Shown here in pieces: positions 1 to 7,092 of a stretch of 64,000 nucleotides of DNA. Every line of letters begins with the position of its first letter. Position 1 is the stretch's first letter. The notes beneath the pieces are model-generated. The model saw only the letters and a program-made list of their open reading frames with translations, was not told where the DNA came from and searched no databases. This stretch comes from Lacipirellula parvula (GTDB taxonomy: Bacteria; Planctomycetota; Planctomycetia; Pirellulales; Lacipirellulaceae): assembly GCF_009177095.1 (NCBI RefSeq), contig NZ_AP021861.1:3950501-4014500 (forward strand). Reading direction: 5' to 3'. A program made the translations under genes and the position numbers.

Positions 1-8
1 ACAAGGGG

Positions 9-923
9 ATGAAGTTCCTCCTCGGCGCCATGCGGCAAGATGGCAAGATCGGCGCCGACGTCAATTACCCGCCCGATCTTAGCTGCACCGCGATGCTCGG
101 CCTCGCGCTCCTCGCCGAAGGCAACACCCCGTACGGCGGTCCTCACTCGGCCGAACTCCGCCGCGTCCTCGACGCGGTGCTCAACATGGCCGACGCGCTC
201 CCATCAGGCGCACGCCCCCACAGCCGCACAACGCTCGTCCAACACAAGATCGGCCTCAACGCCGACCGCTTCCTCGCCGCCGTCTTCCTCAGCGAGATCA
301 TCGGCGAGACGGGGGAAGTCGACGGCGAAGTCCATAAAACGCTTGAACGCTTGGTGAAAGACATCAGCGACACCCAAGGCGCCGACGGCACCTGGGGCGA
401 CGAAAGCTGGGCGCCGGTCCTCGGCACGGTGCTCGGTTGGGAAAGCCTCCGCAACTCCGCCTCCTGCGGCCTGAAAGTCGACGCCTCCGCCGAACTCGTC
501 GGCCAAGCGCTGCTGAAAAAGCTCCGCGCCAAAAACTCCAGCCACGAAGGCTGGATGCACGATTTCTACAAGAACGCCTCGGCCATCCGCGTCCTCTACT
601 CAATGGGCCACCGCGACGATCCCCTCTACAAGCAATCTCTCGAACGGACGATTTTCGCCGCGCAAAAAGACGAACGCCCGTTCAAAGAAGCCGGCGGCGA
701 AGAGTTTCTCGCATTCTTCCTGGTGAGCGAGTGCCTGCTGCAGTCGCCGGATGGCGAAGGAGTCACCTGGTACCCGCTGGTGAGCAAGGGCCTCATCAAA
801 ACCCAAAACCCCGACGGCAGCTGGACCGGCCACCACTGCATCACGAATCGCACCTTCTGCACCGCCGCCGCGCTGCTGACGCTGCAGGCGCCGAACTACT
901 GCCTCTCGATTTCGAATTTGTGA
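9..923 (+). CDS. Prenyltransferase/squalene-oxidase-repeat protein (possibly 5' truncated)
   Basis: The 304-residue product carries repeats of the alpha/alpha-barrel type found in terpenoid cyclases and protein prenyltransferases. The QW-like stretches are QDGKIGADVNYPPDL near residue 9, GADGTWGDESWAP near 122 and NPDGSWTGHHCITNRT near 268. No in-frame stop separates the first ATG from the window edge, so the gene may begin upstream and any signal peptide may be missing. No DxDD or DxD catalytic motif is visible, so a role as an active cyclase is not supported. Two more proteins of the same fold follow on the same strand, which suggests a functional group. The family is common in planctomycetes and its role is unknown. 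Confidence 0.75.
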   Translation: MKFLLGAMRQDGKIGADVNYPPDLSCTAMLGLALLAEGNTPYGGPHSAELRRVLDAVLNMADALPSGARPHSRTTLVQHKIGLNADRFLAAVFLSEIIGETGEVDGEVHKTLERLVKDISDTQGADGTWGDESWAPVLGTVLGWESLRNSASCGLKVDASAELVGQALLKKLRAKNSSHEGWMHDFYKNASAIRVLYSMGHRDDPLYKQSLERTIFAAQKDERPFKEAGGEEFLAFFLVSECLLQSPDGEGVTWYPLVSKGLIKTQNPDGSWTGHHCITNRTFCTAAALLTLQAPNYCLSISNL

Positions 924-970
924 TTTGCCACTTGCGATTTGAACTCGCCAGCTACGTTTGCACCGGCGTT

Positions 971-1159
971 CAGCCCCGGAGGGGCGACATCTTGTAGCCA
1001 GGGGCGTAAGCCCCTGGTACACGACCGAGGCAGATCCGAAGCCCCGGAGGGGCGACACAACTCGCTTGAACGGAACGCACCTCCAACGAACCATGTCGCC
1101 CCTCCGGGGCTCCCATTCAAACCGCCCGCCCATTCCAGGGGCTCACGCCCCTGGCTACA
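971..1159. repeat. Family C palindromic repeat cluster
   Basis: The gap between the first two genes is filled by five short GC-rich palindromic modules. Copies of GCCCCGGAGGGGCGACA lie at about 971-990 and 1040-1058, with an inverted copy at 1094-1113. A second module, CCAGGGGCGTAAGCCCCTGG, lies at 995-1020, and a related form in opposite orientation (GGGGCTCACGCCCC core) at 1135-1159. Each module can fold alone and the outer modules can pair with each other. The cluster starts about 50 bases after a stop codon and reads as non-coding. Confidence 0.75.
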
Positions 1160-1180
1160 TCATTTCGCTCCTACGGAGCT

Positions 1181-2446
1181 ATGCGAGCTGCAATCCGTCA
1201 CCTTACTTGCCGCTCGATTAATCGGTCGCACGCTCGCTGCGCACTAGGCATCGTCCTTCTGGTCGTTGCCTCGGTTCTGTCCGTAACGCCGCTCACTCGC
1301 GCCGCCGAACCGCTGGACGTGAATCGCATTCACGCCGCAACTAACCGCGGGCTCGAATGGCTCGTCGCCCAGCAACACCCTGACGGCGCTTGGCGGTCGA
1401 CGAGCTACACGCAACTCAACGCCGGCCCCGGCGCCACCGCCCTCGCCGCCGCGACGCTCGCGCAACTCTCGCGTGATGAGCAGCCTGAAGCGCTAGCGCC
1501 CGGAGTCGCACCGCAAGCCGCGCTCAAATCTGCACTCGCCTACCTCCTCAAAAACCTCGCTCCCGCCGGCCACGTCCGCGACGCGAGTGGCGCCAACGAA
1601 TACCCCACCTACGCTGCCGCCCTCACGCTGATCGCCCTCAACAAACTCCCCGCCGCACAGCGCGAACCGCACGCCGCTGCGATCCGGAAGATGCAGGCGT
1701 ACCTGGTCGCCGCGCAAGTAACGCAGCCGCTCCCCAACAAGCTCGCCACGGCCGACGACGTCGGCGGCTGGGGACTCGTCGGCGGCGATCCGACCGACCC
1801 GAGTTCCTTCCGCACGAGCAACGTCTCGACGACGCGATTCGCGCTCGAAGCGCTCCAACCCGTTGCCGCCGACCATCCTGAAACGTTCGAGCGCGGCAAA
1901 AAATCCCTCGCCCGCCGCCAACAAGCCGACGGCGGCTTCGCGTTCCTGAGCGACCCGCTCGACCAACTCAACAAAGCCGGCGCCAACGATCCGCCAACGC
2001 CCGACGCCCCGTTCGTCGCCCGCTCCTACGGCACCACCACCGCCGACGGACTGCTCGCCCTCCGCGCTTGCGGCATCGCCGACAATAATCCGCACATCGC
2101 CGCCGCGCTCGCCTGGCTCAACGCCCACCCGAACGTCGACGCCGTCCCCGGTTTTCCGAACGACGAAGTTTCCACCGCAATGGCCGACGGCTTGTACTAC
2201 TACTATGCCGCGTCGCTCGCCCACGCGATGGCCGCGTACCCCGACGCCGACTTCGCTCGCCAGGCCCCCGCGCTCGCCGCCGAACTCCTCGCCCGCCAAC
2301 GCGCCGACGGTTCCTGGGCCAACCCAATCTCCACAATGCGCGAAGACGACCCCCTCGTCGCCACCACGCTCGCCCTCAACGCACTCGCCACACTTCCAAG
2401 CAGTCAACCTGAAACAAAAACGAAGCCCGCGGATCAACGCGAATAA
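1181..2446 (+). CDS. Exported prenyltransferase/squalene-oxidase-repeat protein
   Basis: The 421-residue product has a long basic N-terminus followed by a hydrophobic segment (about residues 20-40) ending in an Ala-rich cleavage site near TRAAEP, so it is probably exported. The mature part shows repeats of the terpenoid-cyclase type: AQQHPDGAWRSTSY near residue 62, RQQADGGFAF near 245 and RQRADGSWANP near 372. Catalytic acid clusters of squalene cyclases were not seen. It lies between two genes of the same fold on the same strand. The ATG at 1181 is used because it gives the complete signal segment, although no clear Shine-Dalgarno sequence precedes it. Confidence 0.75.
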   Translation: MRAAIRHLTCRSINRSHARCALGIVLLVVASVLSVTPLTRAAEPLDVNRIHAATNRGLEWLVAQQHPDGAWRSTSYTQLNAGPGATALAAATLAQLSRDEQPEALAPGVAPQAALKSALAYLLKNLAPAGHVRDASGANEYPTYAAALTLIALNKLPAAQREPHAAAIRKMQAYLVAAQVTQPLPNKLATADDVGGWGLVGGDPTDPSSFRTSNVSTTRFALEALQPVAADHPETFERGKKSLARRQQADGGFAFLSDPLDQLNKAGANDPPTPDAPFVARSYGTTTADGLLALRACGIADNNPHIAAALAWLNAHPNVDAVPGFPNDEVSTAMADGLYYYYAASLAHAMAAYPDADFARQAPALAAELLARQRADGSWANPISTMREDDPLVATTLALNALATLPSSQPETKTKPADQRE

Positions 2447-2532
2447 TTTCAACGCCAAATTCTTCATCCGCGCCGATTCGCGCGACTCGCGGTCAACGCA
2501 TCGCTTATTCCCAGTACAAGCAGGTCCCCAAA

Positions 2533-4872
2533 GTGACGCCACTCTCCCCACGCCTGCTCGCCACGCTCCCGCTCATCTTCGCGGTACTTGCTAACTCGGT
2601 AGCCCCCAACGCAAAAGCCCAAGACGCCACCGGCATCACCTCCGCCCAAGTCAACGAAGCGATCGCCCGCGGCGTTCGCTATCTCAAATCGCAACAGCTC
2701 CCCGACGGCGCCTGGGAAGAGCGCGCCCTCTACGCCGGCGGCCTTACGCCCCTCGCCACGCTCGCCCTCATCCAAGCAGGCTGCGACCCCAAAGACGAAG
2801 CCGTCGCTAAAGCCTTAAAACATCTCCGCAACTTCCGCCCCGACGCCACCTATACCGCGTCGTTGCAGACAATGGTCTTTTGCGCCGCCGAGCCCGAGCG
2901 CGATCGCCTCCTCATCGAACGCAACGTCAAGTGGCTTGAAGACCACCAAATCCGCGACGGCGCCCAAGCCGGCATGTGGGCCATCCCCACCCTCGGCACG
3001 CCCGACCATACCGACAACTCGATGACCCACATGGCGATGCTCGCCCTCTACGAAGCCGAACGCATCGGCGTCGCCGCCTCCGACGAAACCTGGCGGCTCG
3101 CCCTCGACTACTGGCGCCGCGAGCAGAATCCCGACGGCTCATGGGGTTGGGGCCCCGACTATCCCGGCACCGGTAGCATGACCGCCGCCGGCATCGCTTC
3201 GGTCCTCGCCGCCAGCGAACGCCTCGAACCCTCCGACGCCCGCGTCCAGGGCGACGCGATCTCCTGCTGCAATCCGCAACTGCCCAACAAAAGCGTCGAC
3301 CTCGGCATGTCGTGGCTCCGCCGCAACTTCTCCGTCAATCGCAACCCCGGCGTCGACTACTGGCACTCCTATTATATGTTCGCCCTCGAACGCGTCGGCC
3401 GCATTACCGCGCAACGCTTCATCGGCGATCACGATTGGTACCGCGAAGGCGCCGAAGTCATCGTCGGCATGCAGCTTCCCGATGGCTCGTGGCCCTCCGA
3501 TCTCGACGAAGAGCATCTCGACGATCTCCGCGTCCCGACGAGTTTTTATTTGATGTTCCTCGCCAAGGGGCGCCGGCCGCTCGTGCTCGCACACGTCAAG
3601 CACGAACCAGTCGGCGATTGGCGTCGTCATCGCGGCGCGCTCCTCCGCCTCGTCGCCTCGGTCGAGCGCGAGTGGAAGCTGCCGCTCGCTCATCAGGTCG
3701 TCGACATCGGCCCCGCGACGGTCGAAGACCTCCTCCAAACGCCTGTCCTCTACATCAGCGGCCACGATGCGCCGCAGTTCACCGCCGAGGAAAAAGAAAA
3801 GCTCCGCATGTACGTCGACCGCGGCGGATTTTTGTTCTTCGACCAATCGTGCCGAGGGGGCGGCTTCGACGCCGGCGTCCGCGAACTGATCGCCGAACTC
3901 TTCCCCAACCCCGACACGAAACTCCGCCCGCTCCCGCCAAGCCATCCGATCTGGCGAATGGAACGCCCCGTCGATCCGACGACGGCGCCACCCGTCTACG
4001 GCGTCGAGGTCAGTTGCCGCACCGCGGTCGTCTACGTCCCCGACGATCTCGGTTGCCGCTGGGAACTCCTCGGCCGCAATCGCGAGCTCAGCTACCCGCC
4101 AGCCGTTCGCGCGCGAGTCGAACAAGCCGAGACGCTCGGCCTGAACATTCTCGCGTACGCCACGAATCGCGAAGTCGGCTACAAAGATCCCGCCGTGCCG
4201 ACGCCGGACGGGGGCGACGACGCTGACGATTCCCGCGGCACCATCCGCATCGCGAACATCCTCCACCCCGGCGGCTGCGAAGGCGCCCCTGGTGCGCTCC
4301 GCAATCTGCTCCACCTCGCCGACCACCATCTCCGCATCATCATCGCCGTGCCGCAAGAGGTGTCGCTCTCCTCGCCGACGCTCTTCAGCAACAACTTCCT
4401 CATGTTCCACGGCCGCACGGCGTTCACGCTGACGCCCGCCGAACGCAAAGGCCTGCGCGAGTTCGTCGAACGCGGCGGCACCGTTCTCGCCGACGCGATT
4501 TGTTCGAGCAAAGAATTTACCGACTCGCTGCGCACCGAACTGAAAGAAACCTTCCCCGAATCGCCGCTCGCGCTGATCCCCGCCGACGATCCGCTCTTCA
4601 CCACCGAGTACGGCGGCTACGACCTCGCCAAAGTGACGCGCCGTCGCAACTCCGGCGGAACGCGCGATGCGGAAAACGGCGGCGTCGCGAGCATCGAATC
4701 GGAAGAGCCGCCGCAATTGGAAGCGGTGACGATCGACGGCCGCCACGTGATCATCTTCTCGCCGCACGACCTCAGCTGCTCGCTCGAAGGCGCCGCCCCG
4801 CAGTGCGAAGGCTACACCCGCCAAGACGCGGCGCGGATTAGCCTCAACGTCCTCCTCTACGCGATCCACTAG
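2533..4872 (+). CDS. Prenyltransferase-repeat / DUF4159 fusion protein
   Basis: The 779-residue product starts at GTG and has a signal peptide ending near NAKAQD. Residues ~45-340 carry terpenoid-cyclase-like repeats (KSQQLPDGAWEE, EQNPDGSWGWGPDYPG, GMQLPDGSWPSD). Residues ~395-590 match DUF4159, with the typical VLYISGHDAP and RGGFLFFDQSC stretches. A second, more diverged copy follows at ~600-779, with LMFHGRTAFTLTPAE and RGGTVLADAICS. DUF4159 resembles a glutamine-amidotransferase-like fold, but no catalytic triad is obvious. In planctomycetes this architecture often occurs near MoxR/DUF58 genes, and such an operon lies 9 kb downstream here. The function is unknown and probably involves an envelope complex. 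Confidence 0.82.
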   Translation: MTPLSPRLLATLPLIFAVLANSVAPNAKAQDATGITSAQVNEAIARGVRYLKSQQLPDGAWEERALYAGGLTPLATLALIQAGCDPKDEAVAKALKHLRNFRPDATYTASLQTMVFCAAEPERDRLLIERNVKWLEDHQIRDGAQAGMWAIPTLGTPDHTDNSMTHMAMLALYEAERIGVAASDETWRLALDYWRREQNPDGSWGWGPDYPGTGSMTAAGIASVLAASERLEPSDARVQGDAISCCNPQLPNKSVDLGMSWLRRNFSVNRNPGVDYWHSYYMFALERVGRITAQRFIGDHDWYREGAEVIVGMQLPDGSWPSDLDEEHLDDLRVPTSFYLMFLAKGRRPLVLAHVKHEPVGDWRRHRGALLRLVASVEREWKLPLAHQVVDIGPATVEDLLQTPVLYISGHDAPQFTAEEKEKLRMYVDRGGFLFFDQSCRGGGFDAGVRELIAELFPNPDTKLRPLPPSHPIWRMERPVDPTTAPPVYGVEVSCRTAVVYVPDDLGCRWELLGRNRELSYPPAVRARVEQAETLGLNILAYATNREVGYKDPAVPTPDGGDDADDSRGTIRIANILHPGGCEGAPGALRNLLHLADHHLRIIIAVPQEVSLSSPTLFSNNFLMFHGRTAFTLTPAERKGLREFVERGGTVLADAICSSKEFTDSLRTELKETFPESPLALIPADDPLFTTEYGGYDLAKVTRRRNSGGTRDAENGGVASIESEEPPQLEAVTIDGRHVIIFSPHDLSCSLEGAAPQCEGYTRQDAARISLNVLLYAIH

Positions 4873-4895
4873 CACACAGGTGCGGCCATCTCCCC

Positions 4896-4981
4896 TAGCC
4901 CCGGGCTCCGCCCGGGGGTGAGTATCTACACCAGCATGCGTAGCCCCGCGCAACGCCACCCCCGGGCAGAGCCCGGGGCTA
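4896..4981. repeat. Family A palindromic element, copy 1
   Basis: Two 25-base arms (4896-4920 and 4957-4981) are near-perfect inverse complements and flank a 36-base loop. The arms have the form TAGCCCCGGGCTCCGCCCGG plus GGGTG, and each arm is itself partly palindromic. The element begins 23 bases after the stop of the DUF4159 gene, the position expected of a terminator-like or REP/BIME-like element. The right arm carries a one-base change (CAGAG for CGGAG). Confidence 0.85.
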
Positions 4982-5075
4982 GAACGCGCCTGTCGGGCGA
5001 GATTGGCTAACTTATGCCTGCAATCGCCACCGCAAGTGCAGACAATCTCTTGCGGTTTACCGCCCGCTGCGACAA

Positions 5076-5095
5076 GATAAGGAAACCCCCTTATC
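5076..5095 (+). promoter_or_regulatory. Perfect 7-bp inverted repeat upstream of LamG gene
   Basis: GATAAGG (5076-5082) and CCTTATC (5089-5095) form a perfect inverted repeat with a six-base spacer. It lies 28 bases upstream of the LamG start codon in otherwise featureless DNA. It could be an operator half-site pair or a leader hairpin; nothing seen here decides between these. Confidence 0.3.
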
Positions 5096-5123
5096 CACTT
5101 TCAATTCCCAGCGACGACGCTCC

Positions 5124-5979
5124 ATGCCCAGATTCTTCGCTCTCTCCATGCTCTTCCTGGCGGGCGTCTGCTCCGCAAGCAACGCCGCCCTCGTCCACCG
5201 CTACAGCTTTAGCGGTAACGTCAACGACTCGATCGGCACGGCCCACGGCACGATCGTCGATCCCGGCACGGTGAACCACGCCTTCGCCGGCGGCAAGCTC
5301 GACGTGCAGACGAATCGCGGACTCCCCTATCCGCAGAACGCCGACGGCGCCTTTGTCGAACTGCCGGGGAACATTTTTTCCGCTGCGTTTCTCGGCGGCG
5401 TGGCTGGCGAAATCACCATCGAGATGTGGGTAGAAGTGGCTGCATTGACTCCCTGGGCCTCGCCATTCAATTTTGGTTACGCCGCCCCCGACAGATACTT
5501 GCAGGTATTCGGCGAGTTCCTCGAACAACCGCGAGATGGGCGTCGACGTTAGTCCCGGGCGTAACACCGCTCCCTCACCCAATACGAACATTCAAGGGAC
5601 CGGGCCGCTGTCCGTCGGAAAGTTGTCGCATGTGGCGATCACCCTGCAAACGTCTCCCTCTCGGCCGATACAAACAACGTACTACCTTGGCGACTACAGT
5701 GTTTACGTTGATGGCAACTTGATCGGTACGAAGCAACTTCCCACCGGCTTCCAACCTAACGATATGCCGGGCGCCCAGCTCCGCCTCGGCCGTTCGGTTT
5801 GGCCCACCGACCCGTTCTTCAACGGCAAGTTCGACGAATTTCGCATCTACGACTCGCGGCTCGCGCCGCAGCAAATCGCCGCGAACTTCGCAGTCGGCCC
5901 GAACGCCGTTCGCGAGCCGCAATCAATCGCGCTGCTGCTCGCCGCCGCCACCTTCGCCATAACGTACCGCCGTAGGTGA
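5124..5979 (+). pseudogene. LamG-domain PEP-CTERM protein interrupted by a frameshift
   Basis: The first frame encodes a signal peptide (MPRFFALSMLFLAGVCSASN), a concanavalin-A/LamG start (LVHRYSFSGNVNDSIG) and the beginning of the sheet (GEITIEMWVE), then stops at 5552. The rest of the LamG domain (SSNNREMGVDVSPGRN, YSVYVDGNLIGTKQLP, FNGKFDEFRIYDSRLAPQQI) continues in another frame to 5979. It ends in a degenerate PEP-CTERM-like tail (REPQSIALLLAAATF, then YRRR). The frames change between about 5505 and 5525; removing one G from TTCGGCGAG would restore a plausible single protein of about 285 residues. This is either a real inactivating mutation or a sequencing or assembly error. Confidence 0.8.
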
Positions 5980-5984
5980 ATCCC

Positions 5985-6040
5985 TAGCCCCGGGCTCCGC
6001 CCGGGGGTCGGTTACCATTCCGGCAAACGTAGCCCCACGT
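5985..6040. repeat. Family A half element (left arm plus loop)
   Basis: The left arm of family A is intact at 5985-6009, six bases after the LamG stop codon. The conserved loop motif ACCATTCCGG follows. The right arm is missing: where it should lie, the sequence only has GTCACGCTCCGCGAG-like DNA and the next gene begins at 6061. This looks like a truncated copy. Confidence 0.7.
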
Positions 6041-6060
6041 CACGCTCCGCGAGCCGCGCC

Positions 6061-6468
6061 ATGAACCTCGCCGCCAACGCCGACCGCAGCCCCTTTCAGT
6101 GGAACGCCGGCGGCTGGCTCGGCGCCCAACTCGGCGGCGCCGGCTGGCTCCTCGGCGGCGCTCTCTACATGCTCCTCTCGGCGCCGGAAGTCTCCGCGAT
6201 TTGGTTCGCGGGGTTCGTGATCCTCAACGCCATCGGCTGGGCCCTTTGGCGCCGCCGCGACCGCCTCCGCGCTCATACGGCGATACAACTACTCCTCGCC
6301 GCGATCGGCATCGTCGGCCTCGTCGCCTGGACCGCGCTCGTTCAGTTGCGGCCCGACATCCCCCGCCGAGAACTCTGGCCCACCAGCTATTGGCCGCTCG
6401 CGATTATCCCCGCGATGATGCTCTGGTTCGCCCTCCGCGATCACCTCTCCCGGCGCGCCGCCATTTAG
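6061..6468 (+). CDS. Small integral membrane protein, unknown function
   Basis: The 135-residue product has a hydrophilic Trp/Gly-rich start followed by about four hydrophobic segments: GAGWLLGGALYMLL near 22-38, IWFAGFVILNAIGWAL near 45-60, IQLLLAAIGIVGLVAW near 76-95, and a last one near 113-124. A basic RRRDRLR loop lies between the second and third. It ends with a basic tail (RDHLSRRAAI). No known family was recognised. It lies alone between two repeat elements, and its TAG stop is part of a perfect hairpin that follows. Composition and the long uninterrupted frame support a real gene. Confidence 0.6.
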   Translation: MNLAANADRSPFQWNAGGWLGAQLGGAGWLLGGALYMLLSAPEVSAIWFAGFVILNAIGWALWRRRDRLRAHTAIQLLLAAIGIVGLVAWTALVQLRPDIPRRELWPTSYWPLAIIPAMMLWFALRDHLSRRAAI

Positions 6469-6493
6469 CCCCCGGTTCTTCAAACCGGGGGCT
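6467..6493 (+). terminator. Perfect 11-bp hairpin overlapping a stop codon
   Basis: AGCCCCCGGTT (6467-6477) and AACCGGGGGCT (6483-6493) form an 11-bp stem with a five-base loop. The first two bases of the stem are the last two bases of the TAG stop of the upstream gene. No T-run follows, so it is not a classical intrinsic terminator, but it may stabilise the mRNA 3' end. It resembles the other intergenic palindromes in this window. Confidence 0.65.
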
Positions 6494-6860
6494 CAATGCG
6501 GACGCCAGCACGCCAAATCTCCCATATTGGTAGTTGCTTTTGGCCGCCCACTCTGCCATACTGAACATCCGAACATACGTCAAATCGCCCGCGAACCGCG
6601 CCGGCGATCGTTTGACGCTGCGCTCTTTGACAACCCAACTCACAACCCATCGCCGCGGCGACGGAGTTGATGCCAGGCGCTTTCACGCCCAGCAGATGTC
6701 GCCCGACAATCGCGTTGATGCCGCCTCTTAGTGTCGCCTTGTCGCCTGCAAAACGGCCGCACACGCCACTTAAGCTACTGCCAGGAAATGAGTTAACTAG
6801 TGTCGCCTAAAATGCGTATTTCCATCCGCAGGCGACACGACACGACATCCCACGAACTCC
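6494..6860. other. Intergenic region with repeated TGTCGCC words
   Basis: No convincing gene was found. The word TGTCGCC recurs near 6696, 6732 and 6801. Near the end, TGTCGCCT (6801-6808) faces AGGCGACA (6830-6837) as an 8-bp inverted repeat with a 21-base loop. A short open frame at 6534-6731 has no ribosome binding site or recognisable product. Confidence 0.45.
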
Positions 6861-6945
6861 TAGCCCCGGGCTCCGCCCGGGGGTCGGTCACCATTCCGGT
6901 AGGCATCGTCGCGCGTAATGCACCCCCGGGCGGAGCCCGGGGTTA
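6861..6945. repeat. Family A palindromic element, copy 2
   Basis: This is a full 85-base element with left arm 6861-6885 and right arm near 6921-6945. The loop contains CACCATTCCGGTAGGC, which is shared with other copies. It lies between convergent genes (the small membrane protein and the beta-strand-repeat protein), just before the latter's terminator. Confidence 0.85.
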
Positions 6946-6980
6946 GAAATGCGACAACGCGCTTCGTCACACCCACGCGC

Positions 6981-7026
6981 AAAAAACAAGCGGGCCACCC
7001 GCCTACAAGGCATCGTGGCCCGCTTG
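6981..7026 (-). terminator. Rho-independent terminator of the beta-strand-repeat gene
   Basis: Read on the minus strand, CAAGCGGGCCAC (7026-7015) pairs with GTGGCCCGCTTG (6998-6987) as a 12-bp stem, followed by six Ts (6986-6981). It lies 67 bases after the stop of the gene at 7093-9879. Confidence 0.85.
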
Positions 7027-7092
7027 CCCCAATCAAGCGCTCGTTAACTGCAGGCCGTTCCAACGGCCCGCATCAGCCTTTTAGCAAAGCAG

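Noticed and set aside
3139-4959. Long minus-strand open frame opposite the DUF4159 gene (606 codons)
   Set aside because: It mirrors a well-supported gene, its product is an Arg/Glu/Val-rich antisense translation, and no domain or signal is recognisable. Long antisense frames are expected at this GC content.
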